A stretch of DNA of 64,000 nt from Calothrix sp. 336/3 (GCF_000734895.2 NZ_CP011382.1:1528700-1592699); one strand, 5' to 3'; positions 44,510 to 54,964 are shown, counted from the stretch's first letter. Program-made: numbers and translations. The notes: a model not told the origin generated them from the letters alone.

Positions 44510-45688
44510 TTAATTGTTTGTAGTGGAATTTGATAATTTTATTAATGATTCTGAAGAAAAATTATTCTTGAATAATTTTTGAGACTGTACAACTTTTTCA
44601 TAAATTTGAGCTATTTGTTCTGCTGCTGCTTCCCAAGTAAACAATTTTGCTCTTTCTATTCCTTTGTTCACTAACTCTCGATAGAAAACAGGGTCATTTT
44701 GTAAACTAATTACCGCATTGGCAATTGCTTGACTATCTTTCGGATTAACTAAAATTCCGGCATCACCTACGACTTCTGGCATAGCAGATGTATTAGAAGT
44801 AATAACTGCGGTACCACAAGCCATTGCTTCTAAAAGTGTCATGCCAAAACCTTCATGTAAGGAAGGAGCAAGTAAAATATCAGCTGCATTATATATAGGA
44901 GTTAACATTTCATTATCTGGCATTCCCAAATAATGAATATGACTCTCTAAGTCATGATTTTTAATAAATTCTTTTTGAATATCTGTGAAATCGACCCCAA
45001 CTTTCCAAAATTTGAATTCTAAGTTTTTTTGTTTTAAAATCACTAAAGATTCCAGAATATTAGCAATATTTTTCCTGGGATGATTAGCTCCAACATTGAG
45101 TAGACAAATTGTATCAGGATTTAGCCCATACTTTGCTCTAAAAGTTTGAATCTCATCACTTGGTAATACTTTAAATTTTTCATCCACAGCATTAGGAACT
45201 ACAGAAATACACCCTGGCTCAATACTAAAAAACCTATTAGTATCTTTTGCCGTCATCTCAGAAACACTAATAATATGATTAGCTAAACGCATTCCTTTGA
45301 CTGCATGTTTCCACACTGCGTCGCTAATAAATGGTATCTGAACTGAACCTTGAAGGTTTTCGCGATAATATAAGTTAATTAAATCATGACAAGTAACAAC
45401 TGCCGGCTTTGCTGACTTTTGTAACCAATAAACAATATGAGCTTCAGCAGATTCAATTATATGAAATATATCAGCATCCTGCTGCTGAACTTGACGCGGA
45501 TAAGACCAAAATCGCTCATAATATTTTTTGATTCTCAGAGATAGAGATTTACTTTTTCTATCATATGAGCGAGGTAATAAATCAATAATTTCCCAATCAG
45601 GGCGAACTTTTTGTAAACCAGATATAATTCCATCTGCATAGACTTGCATACTAAATTCTTGCATGGGTCTTACAATTACTATACGCAT
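44510..45688 (-). CDS. Glycosyltransferase, GT4 type
   Basis: 392 residues. GT-B fold with NVGANHPRKNIANILESL, ADILLAPSLHEGFGMTLLEAMACGTAVITSNTSAMPEVVGDAG near the C-terminus. The E-x7-E motif and the AMPEVVGDAGILV sequence are classical GT4. The N-terminus (MRIVIVRPMQEFSMQVYADG) starts at a Rossmann-like strand. Last step or side-branch role not determinable. Confidence 0.9.
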   Translation of the reverse strand: MRIVIVRPMQEFSMQVYADGIISGLQKVRPDWEIIDLLPRSYDRKSKSLSLRIKKYYERFWSYPRQVQQQDADIFHIIESAEAHIVYWLQKSAKPAVVTCHDLINLYYRENLQGSVQIPFISDAVWKHAVKGMRLANHIISVSEMTAKDTNRFFSIEPGCISVVPNAVDEKFKVLPSDEIQTFRAKYGLNPDTICLLNVGANHPRKNIANILESLVILKQKNLEFKFWKVGVDFTDIQKEFIKNHDLESHIHYLGMPDNEMLTPIYNAADILLAPSLHEGFGMTLLEAMACGTAVITSNTSAMPEVVGDAGILVNPKDSQAIANAVISLQNDPVFYRELVNKGIERAKLFTWEAAAEQIAQIYEKVVQSQKLFKNNFSSESLIKLSNSTTNN

Positions 45689-45747
45689 AGTTTTTAAAGT
45701 AATTGAATATGTAAACTAATACCAATCATACAAAATAGTAAACATAA

Positions 45748-46908
45748 CTAAATAGTCGCATATTCTTTACCAGATTCTGTAGTAACAATTTGCCAAAGGT
45801 CAATTAATCTTTCAGCAATTTTTTCATGTGTATAATACTGCTCTACCCGATTAATACTGTACCTTTTAATTTCTTGTCGCCAATTAGGTTCACAAATCAT
45901 TTTTTCTAAAATCATTGCTAAACTGTGATAATTGTCTTCAGGAAAAACTAAATCAGTACGTCCAATTACATTTGGAATTTCACCAGAATTAGAACCAATA
46001 ACTGGTACACCCATCGCCATTGCCTCAATGAGTACATGACCAAATTGTTCTTTCCAAGTTGTAGATGTTCGCGAAGGCAAAATTAAAACATCAAATTTAC
46101 TAATTTCAGCAGGCGCTTGTTCGTGACGTACTCCTCCTCGCCAAACCACAAAATCTTCTACTTGATATTTTTTAGCTTCTTGCTTTAATTCAGTTTCTCC
46201 TTTGCCAGAACCGCAAAGAATAATTTTGAATTTATATCCTTTTTGCTGTAGTAAACTTGCCGCAGCAAAAATTAGGTCAATACCTTTTTCAGGGACTAAA
46301 CGACCAAGAAAACCAATATTAAACTCATCACTGGGAGTATCTAAGATTGGTGGAGTAAATAGACTTGTATCTACACCAATTTGTGGCATCACTTCCATTA
46401 AGCCCTGATAACCCCATTGACGCATAATTTTAGCGCCATCTTGATTGCCTGGAATAATCAGTTTTGCCGTATCCAAGACAAATTTACAAGTCCAGCGACG
46501 GATAAGGGGCAACTTTCTTTCCATATTTTCCCATCCAAACACAACCATTGGTTTACTTGTGAGTCGGCACCAAATTGCCAATTCAAAAGCACATAGAGAA
46601 AATACTTCTTGCTCAACTTGTATAACATCAGGACGAAAATCGCGAATAACTCGCCAGATTGTCCAAGGTGCAAAAATATGAGCGCCACCACGACCAGGAA
46701 ATAGCACAGGTGCTGTGTAGATTTTTACGTTTTTAAAGGGAGTTTCTACTGGTAAATGGCGATTCCACTCTGCTGCTTTCCAATTACTTGGTGCTAACAA
46801 AGCGACTTCTGTCTTGTTGGCGACAGATGCGATCGCGTTTAATTTTCCCTGATTGACTCCAACCACGTAAGCATGGCTGATAAATAGTACACGTATTTTT
46901 TCAGTCAT
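45748..46908 (-). CDS. Glycosyltransferase, GT4 type
   Basis: 386 residues, GGAGG 7 bases before the ATG. FNIGFLGRLVPEKGIDLIFAAASLL and LILPSRTSTTWKEQFGHVLIEAMAMGVPVIGSNSGEIPNVIG give a clear GT4 signature. Its start overlaps the stop of the upstream GT2 gene (ATGA), implying translational coupling of the pair. Confidence 0.9.
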   Translation of the reverse strand: MTEKIRVLFISHAYVVGVNQGKLNAIASVANKTEVALLAPSNWKAAEWNRHLPVETPFKNVKIYTAPVLFPGRGGAHIFAPWTIWRVIRDFRPDVIQVEQEVFSLCAFELAIWCRLTSKPMVVFGWENMERKLPLIRRWTCKFVLDTAKLIIPGNQDGAKIMRQWGYQGLMEVMPQIGVDTSLFTPPILDTPSDEFNIGFLGRLVPEKGIDLIFAAASLLQQKGYKFKIILCGSGKGETELKQEAKKYQVEDFVVWRGGVRHEQAPAEISKFDVLILPSRTSTTWKEQFGHVLIEAMAMGVPVIGSNSGEIPNVIGRTDLVFPEDNYHSLAMILEKMICEPNWRQEIKRYSINRVEQYYTHEKIAERLIDLWQIVTTESGKEYATI

Positions 46909-47993
46909 ACTGTTTCCTCCCTAGGTGAATGGCTCAGTAGTAGGTTGGGTCGTTTTAAAGGAAATTTCGGGCGCTTTTGAGGCACAAATAACCAAGTAAT
47001 AAGTTCCCTCGCTAAGGGTATAGGTAATAATCCTACAGAAAGAAACCACAGACTAAATGCAAGTTTCTTTATAAACCTATATTCTGAGTATTTCCACAGT
47101 GACCGGATGCCTAGAATCATTAGCTTCCATGAATTATCGGTGGGAATCGGGTGATTTTGCGGATCGAGACGATAAGAAGCCATCCGCGACCATAAACGCC
47201 CAAATGAGCGCATTTCTAGGTCTTGAGGAACTTCATAACCTAATTCCCTAGCTTTTTGTAGCAATAAAGCGTAATTTTGTAAATCATGCTTGACAAATCT
47301 GCGGAAGCGATCGCCACTAACTGTTGCTAATGCCCATTGGTTGCTAGTATGGATGCGATAAGCTGCCAGGGGTTGGTGAATGGCGATAACATCACCATAG
47401 AAAGGAATCAAAGTCCAGAGATAATCATCAGCAGTAAGTTTGTATTCGTCGGGAATGGGAAAAACCTGCTCTAAAGCTTTGCGGTTGAGTGCATTTCCAC
47501 TAGTCGCAACACTATTGTAACCACCAACTTCTAATAAGTTTCTCCAAACTTCCCCGCTTGATAAGGGTTTATCTCCCTGGGGATACTCGTACCCTAATGG
47601 TTGTTTGCAGATATCTACCACTGATAAACGGTAATGTACTTTTGCCGTATTCGGTTTCCAGACACCAACAACAGTTTCTACTGTATGGGGAAAGAGATAA
47701 TCATCAGAGTCAAGAAATATAATAATGTCACCTTTACTAGCAGCAAAGCCACTGTTAAAAGCAGCAGATTGTTTACCATTTTCTTGGTGAAATATGGGAA
47801 TTATTTTATCCCTGTAACTCTGTATAATATCGCGAGAGTTGTCAGTTGAGCAGTCATCAACAACAATTACTTCTGTATGAGGATAGGTTTGATTAATAGC
47901 ACTTTCGATAGCATCGGGTAAGAATCTGGCGTAATTATAGTTATTAATAATGATGCTGACTACAAATTTATTACTTTCATTCATAATTTTCAT
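46905..47993 (-). CDS. Glycosyltransferase, GT2 type
   Basis: 362 residues, GT-A fold. N-terminal VSIIINNYNYARFLPDAI, VVDDCSTDNS and the metal site FLDSDDYL. A hydrophobic segment near the C-terminus (LAFSLWFLSVGLLPIPLA) may anchor it at the membrane. Its N-terminal half is closely related to that of the next upstream gene, suggesting duplication. ATGA overlap with the following GT4 gene. Confidence 0.9.
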   Translation of the reverse strand: MKIMNESNKFVVSIIINNYNYARFLPDAIESAINQTYPHTEVIVVDDCSTDNSRDIIQSYRDKIIPIFHQENGKQSAAFNSGFAASKGDIIIFLDSDDYLFPHTVETVVGVWKPNTAKVHYRLSVVDICKQPLGYEYPQGDKPLSSGEVWRNLLEVGGYNSVATSGNALNRKALEQVFPIPDEYKLTADDYLWTLIPFYGDVIAIHQPLAAYRIHTSNQWALATVSGDRFRRFVKHDLQNYALLLQKARELGYEVPQDLEMRSFGRLWSRMASYRLDPQNHPIPTDNSWKLMILGIRSLWKYSEYRFIKKLAFSLWFLSVGLLPIPLARELITWLFVPQKRPKFPLKRPNLLLSHSPREETV

Positions 47994-48033
47994 TGAAATA
48001 TCAATTATTATACATCATCAAACAAGATTGTTT

Positions 48034-49044
48034 CTATATCAAATCCATGTATCCTAATTTGATAAAATAATAAAATGTAATAAACAAAACTTTCACGCGA
48101 TCAATTAATGAAATCTTAGCTAGATATTCTTTTATATAATCACTGTAATCAATCTTATGATTATTGCTTCTTAAATAATTTGCCCAACCTTTAGAAAACA
48201 ATTTTTGACTCAACTGAATAAAAGATGGAAAATTAACGAGCATACAATAGCCGCTCATCATTAATATTTCTGCATCAATACTTCTCTTCTGATTAATTTC
48301 TTGAGTAGTATAGCGATTATTACTATGTATTCTAAAAATACCTAAATTTTTCTTACTGGAATACCCTCTGCCGATTCCGACTGCTACATACTTTAAATAT
48401 AGGTCGCAAATAGCTAGACCAGAAAACCCTTTAATTTCGGGCAAAGGAAATATTTTCTCTAAAAGCTGTCGAGAAAAGCACAAGTTAGATGTAGAAGGTG
48501 TAAAGGTAGGTAACTCTGCACTAATAATATTATTTCTAAAATCAATTAATGATAATTTTTCTACATGACTTAAATTTGTATTCTTATTTACAATACTCTC
48601 GAAGTCTAACTGAGATATATCTTCAGAAGTCATTGGAAATGATTCATTAAAAGCCCAGTCTATATCGGGATTTTGCTGAAACCATTCAACTATTGTCGCA
48701 GCTTTGTTAGATAAAAATATATCATCTGAATCCAACAGGCAAATAATATCACCTTTACTTGCTTTAAAACCTGCATTTAGTGCTGATGCTTGTCCACCGT
48801 TTTCTTTTAAAATAGGAATAATTTGATTGCCATAACTAGCGATTACATCACGAGAATTATCAACAGAACCATCATCAACAACGATAATTTCTACGTTTTT
48901 ATATGTTTGATTTAATGCACCATCGATGGCTTGCCTGAGATGTGAACCGTAATTATAGTTATTGATAATAATACTAACTAGAGGCTCTTGAGTTTTCAAT
49001 AAGCTCCTATTATCATGACAATTATAAGTTAATTCCTTGTTCAT
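48034..49044 (-). CDS. Glycosyltransferase, GT2 type
   Basis: About 336 residues from ATG 49044, which has AGAGG 8 bases upstream (the GTG at 49065 does not). GT-A motifs: VSIIINNYNYGSHLRQAI, VVDDGSVDNSRD, CLLDSDDIFL. The N-terminal 130 residues closely match the neighbouring GT2 (IIPILKENGGQASALNAGFK against IIPIFHQENGKQSAAFNSGF). The C-terminal half differs, so acceptor specificity probably changed after duplication. Confidence 0.88.
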   Translation of the reverse strand: MNKELTYNCHDNRSLLKTQEPLVSIIINNYNYGSHLRQAIDGALNQTYKNVEIIVVDDGSVDNSRDVIASYGNQIIPILKENGGQASALNAGFKASKGDIICLLDSDDIFLSNKAATIVEWFQQNPDIDWAFNESFPMTSEDISQLDFESIVNKNTNLSHVEKLSLIDFRNNIISAELPTFTPSTSNLCFSRQLLEKIFPLPEIKGFSGLAICDLYLKYVAVGIGRGYSSKKNLGIFRIHSNNRYTTQEINQKRSIDAEILMMSGYCMLVNFPSFIQLSQKLFSKGWANYLRSNNHKIDYSDYIKEYLAKISLIDRVKVLFITFYYFIKLGYMDLI

Positions 49045-49099
49045 TATTTTACCTCTTATATTCACTCAATCTAGTTAGATATACCAGTTATATATAAAA

Positions 49100-50047
49100 T
49101 TAGCGTTTATCATTCTTTAAAAGAATACGCATCATTTTTTTATAGAGTGCCATCCAAAATGTATAGCGCCAACCTTTCCAAGCAGTCATATCTAAATACC
49201 GATAAAACAGTCGTTTATGAATATGCTGATAAAAATTCCACGGTTTAAAACTAGATGCAAAGTGAATAATCCAAGGTTCATTTAATATGTTTTTAAAACT
49301 CTCCTCGGTAAATGGGCTTTCTCGCCAAGATTTATATTCATAAATAAATGGTGTTTGATTCCATCTAGGATCTAGTTCTCCCCAATTACCTGCAAGTATT
49401 GCGTTTAGTGCATCTTGGTCATGAAAACGGATATCTTCTTGATGCTGTTCAAGGTATTGAATCGCTTTTTGAGTTATGTTTTCAGAACGCCATTTCTTAA
49501 GATTAATTACTAATACTCCAGAATTAAAATATTTCCAATCACCAGGAATATTTAATTGCTTATAATTGACTAATCCAGAATTAATACAAGGAAAACGTAT
49601 TTCCTGAACTGCTAAGATATAGTTATCTGCAATATCTATATCCCAAAGTTGTTTAATATCTCGATTCAGTAGTAAATCACAATCAAGATAAATGATTTTT
49701 TCATAATTATCTGGTAAAAGCTCAGGAATTAGTAGACGATAATAAGCTGCTGTTGATATATGTCCTGATATTTTCATCCCTTGAGGTAATTTTTTGGGTA
49801 ATGACAACCATCTAATATCACAGCGCTGAGGGTCTAGAGAATTAGCTATTTTTTGTTTATTAACTTCTGTAATTCCACCATCAATAATAAAAATACGTAA
49901 TTTAGTATTAGAGTCTAAATTAGCGAAAATTGAGCAAGCTGTCACAGCTAACGGCATTGCATATTTATCATCTGCTGCAAATATAACAGGAATATAGTTG
50001 CTCGTATCTAGGTTACTGATATTTAATGAATGTTTTGTAACTAGCAT
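49100..50047 (-). CDS. Glycosyltransferase, GT8 type
   Basis: 315 residues. GT8 marks: N-terminal VIFAADDKYAMPLAVTACSIF, the DxD motif in IIYLDCDLLLN near 120, YFNSGVLVINLKKWR and the C-terminal His in WIIHFASSFKPW. A clear GGAGC ribosome site lies upstream. Retaining transferase (LgtC-like fold) using UDP-sugars. Part of the polysaccharide locus. Confidence 0.9.
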   Translation of the reverse strand: MLVTKHSLNISNLDTSNYIPVIFAADDKYAMPLAVTACSIFANLDSNTKLRIFIIDGGITEVNKQKIANSLDPQRCDIRWLSLPKKLPQGMKISGHISTAAYYRLLIPELLPDNYEKIIYLDCDLLLNRDIKQLWDIDIADNYILAVQEIRFPCINSGLVNYKQLNIPGDWKYFNSGVLVINLKKWRSENITQKAIQYLEQHQEDIRFHDQDALNAILAGNWGELDPRWNQTPFIYEYKSWRESPFTEESFKNILNEPWIIHFASSFKPWNFYQHIHKRLFYRYLDMTAWKGWRYTFWMALYKKMMRILLKNDKR

Positions 50048-50073
50048 TATCTGCTCCTATACTTTTTATATAT

Positions 50074-50922
50074 TTATGCTGACAAAAAATTAAAGATACC
50101 AATAAATTTGGATTTAAAAAAAGGAAGTATCTTTTGAGGATTTTCAAAATAAAATCTAAGTTTGTCATATATATGGTAGTAAAATTCATATTTAATGGCG
50201 GTAAATAATCTTGACAATAAAGGTAAATTCTTTCGATATAATCTCATAATGCGATGCATGTCAGTCATTGTATTACCACTTTGAATGCTGTTATAGGTTT
50301 TTGTGTTTTCGTGTAATCTGAAGTTACCCCAAGTTTCGTCTATATATTTAATATTTGCCACCTGAACTGCTTTAAGTATAAAATCTAGATCCATCGCATA
50401 GTTTTCTGATGTATTATATAAGCCGATAATTTCATGTATATTCTTATGATAGAAATATGCAGATGGATTGGCTGGCATTTGATTAATTTTCCAACCCATT
50501 AATAAATCTTGTAATTTTAACTTACTTGGTTTATTGATAGACAATAAATTACCCTCACCATCCCAGATATTACAGTTGCCTACTAGTAAACTTGGCTTTG
50601 GAAGATTAATAAGTATTTCGGCGACTTTATTTAAAATATTCGGCTCATAGTAATCATCAACATTAAGAATAGCTAAAATCTCACCTTTAGCCATTGCAAT
50701 ACCTTTATTCATTGCATCAGACTGTCCCTGGTCTTTTTCCGAAACCCAACGAATATGAGGGTATTTTTCTGCATATTGTTTAATAATTTCTACAGTACGG
50801 TCTTTTGAAGCACCATCAACAATGATATGTTCAACATCAGGACAGTTTTGATTAATGACAACCTGGATGCATTTTTCGATGAATTTTTCGCCGTTATAAA
50901 CTGGGGTGATGACTGTAATCAT
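50074..50922 (-). CDS. Glycosyltransferase, GT2 type
   Basis: 282 residues. MITVITPVYNGEKFIEKCI, VDGASKDRTVEII, EKDQGQSDAMNKG and ILNVDDYY give the GT2 pattern with a DxD-like NVDD site. The C-terminus is helical and aromatic (AIKYEFYYHIYDKLRFYF). Transcribed 46 bp downstream of a GT4 gene. Probably adds one residue to the repeat unit. Confidence 0.9.
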   Translation of the reverse strand: MITVITPVYNGEKFIEKCIQVVINQNCPDVEHIIVDGASKDRTVEIIKQYAEKYPHIRWVSEKDQGQSDAMNKGIAMAKGEILAILNVDDYYEPNILNKVAEILINLPKPSLLVGNCNIWDGEGNLLSINKPSKLKLQDLLMGWKINQMPANPSAYFYHKNIHEIIGLYNTSENYAMDLDFILKAVQVANIKYIDETWGNFRLHENTKTYNSIQSGNTMTDMHRIMRLYRKNLPLLSRLFTAIKYEFYYHIYDKLRFYFENPQKILPFFKSKFIGIFNFLSA

Positions 50923-50968
50923 GTTTCGATCAAAATATTACTTCAGGGATTATGGAAGAACTTATTTT

Positions 50969-52237
50969 TTATACTTGTATATATTCTTTGCTGTCAGTCT
51001 CAGCTTCTACTTCTTTAACACTCAGTAATTCCTGGTATAGCTTAATGTAGCGTTGTGCTTGTAATTCTATTGGGTATTCTGCACAAGCAATTTTTCGGCA
51101 ATTTCTACTCATCTGCTGACGTAATTTATCATCTTCCAGTAACTCTACAATTCCATTGCAAAAATCATCAGCATGTTCTGGTGTAGCTAAATAACCTGTA
51201 ATACCTGAACGTACTAAATCAGGAACTCCGCCTATTTTGAAGGAAACCATTGGAGTTCCACAAGCCATACTTTCTTGTAGTACAAGAGGTAGATTGTCTG
51301 CGCGGGTAGGAAAAATAAATAAATCTGCGGCAGAATAAACAACGGATTTAATACGGTCGCTACTGATATAACCGAGATTAATTGTTACTATTCCGACCTC
51401 TTCTGATATAGTGTCACCACCAGACCCAAAAGTGAGCAAAACAGTTTCAGATTTTAAAGATGCGGGTAGCTTTTGTAAAGCTTTGAGTAATAAATCACCT
51501 CCCTTGCGGGAATCTTTCAAGCTATCTGCGGCAAATAGCAACACCTTTTTACTCTCTGGAATACCCAATAAATATCGACATTGTGCTGAATCAAGAGGCT
51601 GATAGGCTTCCGTGTCGATACCATAGGGAATGTGATGAATGGAGAAGCGCTTGAGCATACTTTGTTTGGCTTGTTCAAAGAGCCAATTACTAGGAGTCAC
51701 AATAGTAAGGTTTGAGCGACTGTAAACCCAGTTTTTTAACTTCCATTCAATCTGAGTATTATCCCTAGAAACAGCAGGATAGGAATCGGGATATGGACAT
51801 TTACCACAACCATTTTTCCAGCGCATACAATCATAGCTATAAGCACAGTGACCTGTAAAACTCCACATATCATGGAGGGTAAATATGGCTGGTTTACTTT
51901 CAGTTAACCAGGGAATTGCCATATAGCTAAAAACCCCAGAATGTAGATTATGAAAATTCAGAATGTTTGCATCCTGGTAAAAGCTGTGTTTAGGAATATC
52001 AAAGCTACTAATGTACTTAATATAGTTCAGTCCTAAATGCCAAGTGACCTGACTAATTAATTTTTCAATAATGAGATTTGCTCGAGGAATAGGGGCTACG
52101 CGATCGCTAATGTTTTTCACTGTTCCTACTAGTAACCGCGAGTCAATTCCTTGAGCTAGCAAGCCTTGATGAAGTCGATAGCCTGCGATTGCTGCTCCAC
52201 CTGAGATATCAGATTGATTAATATGTAGAACATTCAT
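50969..52237 (-). CDS. Glycosyltransferase, GT4 type
   Basis: 422 residues. N-terminal MNVLHINQSDISGGAAIAGYRL and the Cys-rich segment AYSYDCMRWKNGCGKCPYP are typical of a large GT4 subgroup (WcaC-like). The donor site is SAADLFIFPTRADNLPLVLQESMACGTPMVSFKIGGVPDLV. Acts on lipid-linked intermediates in the cytoplasm. The four Cys could bind a metal, which is common to this subgroup rather than unusual. Confidence 0.9.
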   Translation of the reverse strand: MNVLHINQSDISGGAAIAGYRLHQGLLAQGIDSRLLVGTVKNISDRVAPIPRANLIIEKLISQVTWHLGLNYIKYISSFDIPKHSFYQDANILNFHNLHSGVFSYMAIPWLTESKPAIFTLHDMWSFTGHCAYSYDCMRWKNGCGKCPYPDSYPAVSRDNTQIEWKLKNWVYSRSNLTIVTPSNWLFEQAKQSMLKRFSIHHIPYGIDTEAYQPLDSAQCRYLLGIPESKKVLLFAADSLKDSRKGGDLLLKALQKLPASLKSETVLLTFGSGGDTISEEVGIVTINLGYISSDRIKSVVYSAADLFIFPTRADNLPLVLQESMACGTPMVSFKIGGVPDLVRSGITGYLATPEHADDFCNGIVELLEDDKLRQQMSRNCRKIACAEYPIELQAQRYIKLYQELLSVKEVEAETDSKEYIQV

Positions 52238-52343
52238 AGAAAAGAAGATTCAAGTCGAGATTAATTTATGGAAAGTGTTCATAGTTACACAATTTGCTGG
52301 AGTGAAATTTTTGCCCTGAGTCTCTACTATTTTTTTAGTTGTT

Positions 52344-53381
52344 TTATTGTGGAAGAACAGATTTTTTAGGATTGACGAAGATTTTATATAATGAGGTTTT
52401 TAACCAGCGTTTAATTGTAAGAGGTAACACTTGATTTCCGATTTGCTTCACTACATTCTTTCCCCAATTTAGAAAGTAAATAATATTTCTAAATAGGTAG
52501 TACAATTTCTGATGTTGATAACCCCATAGTTCTCTATGAAGGGCATTCCAGACACCAGGATCGTTGAAGCCTTTATTACAAAAATACTCTGCTATCCAAG
52601 TTAGATATTTTTGGCGTACAGGACTCAGAGTTCCGCGATACCATTCACCTGTTTGAGTTGCAATAATGCAGCTATTATTTGAGTGCTGCCGATACTTACC
52701 CCAACAATGGCTCGACACAAAAACAGATTTTTCGGCAAAGACTTTTACCCAGAAAATACTGTCTTCAAACTTAGTCTTAAACTCATCTTCAAATCCACCC
52801 AGTTCTTCAAATATTTTGCGCCGTACCATAACACTACACACACAGGGTATCGCCCTCTCATGGGAGTCGAGAAGATTAAATAGTAAATTTGGTGGCTTGA
52901 TCAAACTATTCGGCTGACCGCCTATTTGTGAATAAGAATCCCGTTGAATATCTTCCGAATTACCAGTCCAACTAAACCAAACTTGGGTACGCCCCCAGAC
53001 CATAGCAGCCTCAGACTGTGATTCTAGAATACCTACTTGTTGTTCAAGTTGATTGGGGAACCACGTATCATCAGCGTCCAAAAAGGTAATATATTCTCCT
53101 CTGGCGTGATGAATACCTAAATTACGTGTTGCACTCATACCCAGATTTTGATGACCATCATGTTCCACATAACGAATTTTATCAGGGTATTGTTGAGCAT
53201 ATCGTAAGGCAATGAGTGTGCTTTCATCAGTTGAGCCATCATCTGCCAGCAAAATTTCCCAGTTGTGATAGGTTTGGGCTAAAATACTGTCTATTGCTTG
53301 TTCAAAGAAATCATGCCTTTTCGCATTAAAAAATATGATAATGCAAGAGACTAATGGTTGAGTCTTTATTTGTTCATTCAT
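52344..53381 (-). CDS. Glycosyltransferase, GT2 type
   Basis: 345 residues: LVSCIIIFFNAKRHDFFEQAI, ADDGSTDES, GMSATRNLGI and the metal site FLDADDTWF. The whole length is paralogous to the GT2 at 54965-55936 (identical GMSATRNLG and similar GGFED...YRQHS region). A third, truncated relative lies at 54817-54930. This branch of the locus has therefore grown by duplication. Confidence 0.9.
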   Translation of the reverse strand: MNEQIKTQPLVSCIIIFFNAKRHDFFEQAIDSILAQTYHNWEILLADDGSTDESTLIALRYAQQYPDKIRYVEHDGHQNLGMSATRNLGIHHARGEYITFLDADDTWFPNQLEQQVGILESQSEAAMVWGRTQVWFSWTGNSEDIQRDSYSQIGGQPNSLIKPPNLLFNLLDSHERAIPCVCSVMVRRKIFEELGGFEDEFKTKFEDSIFWVKVFAEKSVFVSSHCWGKYRQHSNNSCIIATQTGEWYRGTLSPVRQKYLTWIAEYFCNKGFNDPGVWNALHRELWGYQHQKLYYLFRNIIYFLNWGKNVVKQIGNQVLPLTIKRWLKTSLYKIFVNPKKSVLPQ

Positions 53382-53786
53382 AAGGTTAACTTAATAGTTA
53401 TGTGACAATTTTTTCTTTATTCAATTTCTCAATTTGAAAATGACATTATTGAAAATAGGTGCTGACTAGCTCATACCAATTCACAATTCGCAATTCGCAA
53501 TTCGCAATCAAAAAACTTAGATGCAGCAAAGCTTTCAGGATTTACATCTGTATCATATTTTTCGTGAAATGGTATAATCCCTTTTTTGTCACTCTGGGAA
53601 AAGAAAAATCAAAGTCAAATTTTCAACTCTAGATAGAACATGCATTTGAGCGTTTATTTTCTAACACAATGGCTGAAATTATGACTTTTCAATAAAAGCC
53701 TTATGCCGTAAGCATTTCAGACTATTCTCTCCCGAAAGTGACAAATGAGGGATCAGTATAGATTCTGTTCATTCATGGATATTTTT
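53382..53786. other. Intergenic gap with a short heptamer repeat
   Basis: 405 bases without a gene. The left part contains the AATTCGC heptamers at 53478-53509. Nothing else recognised. Confidence 0.55.
53478..53509. repeat. Heptamer tandem repeat (AATTCGC)
   Basis: One AATTCAC followed by three AATTCGC units and a partial one. It is a different unit from the ACTCATT arrays but has the same 7-bp period. Confidence 0.85.
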
Positions 53787-54719
53787 TTACTGCTTATAAG
53801 CTAATGATTTCACTAAATTATGAATGCCAGATATAAAAGACCATTGAGGTTTAAAATTTAACAGTGAAAATATTCTTGATATATCAGCTTGAGAATGTTC
53901 AATGTCTCCAGGTCGAGCATTTTTAAAGTAAATTTTTGAGTCAGACTTAGTAACAATTTTTAGGTTATGAACCAATTCAAGTAGCGAAGTTACTTGACCA
54001 GTACCAACATTACAAGCGATACAAGAGTCAACAGAAAGGGGAGTAGTTAAAGCTTTTGTAAAAGCAACTGCAACATCTTTAACAAAAATAAAATCTCTTG
54101 TTTGTGTACCATCTCCGTAAATAGTAATGGGCAGACCAGCTTGGATAGACTTACTAAAGATAGAAATAACGCCAGAATATGGTGAATTTGGGTCTTGACG
54201 AGGGCCAAATACGTTAAACAGCCGTAGAGCAATAAAAGATATACCTAACTTTTTCGCAAATAAATTTGCATATTGTTCGCTCACCAATTTCTGTAATCCG
54301 TAAGGAGAAATCGGGGAAGTCTGTTGTTCTTCGGAAATGGGTAAATATGCTTTATTGCCATATACTGCGGCTGAACTAGCAAAGACGAGTCTAGGGATGT
54401 TTAACACTTGGCACAGTACAAGTACAGCAATGATTGCTGAGAGATTATTGTGATGAGATTCTAGCGGTTTATCCCAAGATTGCGTGACTGATGGGGTTGC
54501 TGCTAAATGGGCAATTCCATTGATTGGCTGAGTGAAATCTTCTGGCTGGCAGTCTAGTATGTTCTTCAGCAATAATTTCAGACGAGGATGTTCAGACAGG
54601 TTTGTTAAGCGACCAGTAGTGAGATTGTCAACTATGGTTACAGTATGACCTTCTGTTAACAATTGCTCTGTCAAGTGAGAGCCAATAAAACCTGCTCCAC
54701 CAGTGACAACAAAATGCAT
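53787..54719 (-). CDS. NAD-dependent sugar epimerase/dehydratase
   Basis: 310 residues of the extended SDR family. The N-terminal GGAGFIGSHLTEQLL binds NAD, followed by VDNLTTGR. The active site is Ser/Ala triads in VFASSAAVYG and YGLQK (Tyr-x3-Lys). C-terminal NVGTGQ and ARPGDIEHSQADIS are typical of UDP-glucose 4-epimerase and related enzymes. It supplies a nucleotide sugar to the locus. Exact epimer unknown. Confidence 0.9.
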   Translation of the reverse strand: MHFVVTGGAGFIGSHLTEQLLTEGHTVTIVDNLTTGRLTNLSEHPRLKLLLKNILDCQPEDFTQPINGIAHLAATPSVTQSWDKPLESHHNNLSAIIAVLVLCQVLNIPRLVFASSAAVYGNKAYLPISEEQQTSPISPYGLQKLVSEQYANLFAKKLGISFIALRLFNVFGPRQDPNSPYSGVISIFSKSIQAGLPITIYGDGTQTRDFIFVKDVAVAFTKALTTPLSVDSCIACNVGTGQVTSLLELVHNLKIVTKSDSKIYFKNARPGDIEHSQADISRIFSLLNFKPQWSFISGIHNLVKSLAYKQ

Positions 54720-54816
54720 AATTAAATTTTAGGTATAGGTTGAATACTTTGTTTTTTTCCAAAATCCATACAGAACATTATCGGAAACCACAGCCAAGAT
54801 TAAGCTAAACTGTGGT

Positions 54817-54930
54817 TTAACCGTCGCCTGCCAGTAAAAGTTCCCAGTTGTCATAGGTCTGAGTGAAAATGTTTTCTATGGCTTCGATAAGGAACTTTGC
54901 ACCAGCCTTCAATAAAGATGAGGATTCAGG
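54817..54930 (-). pseudogene. GT2 fragment
   Basis: The minus strand reads AGAKFLIEAIENIFTQTYDN, then WELLLAGDG and stop. This aligns with residues 12-40 of the GT2 at 54965-55936 (AGEQFFIEAIESVFAQTYET, WELLLVDDG). It has no start and stops where the catalytic Asp region would continue. A truncated duplicate, probably left over from rearrangement in this part of the locus. Confidence 0.85.
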
Positions 54931-54964
54931 AAACTAACGCTTTCTTCTTCATAAATAATGTTCT

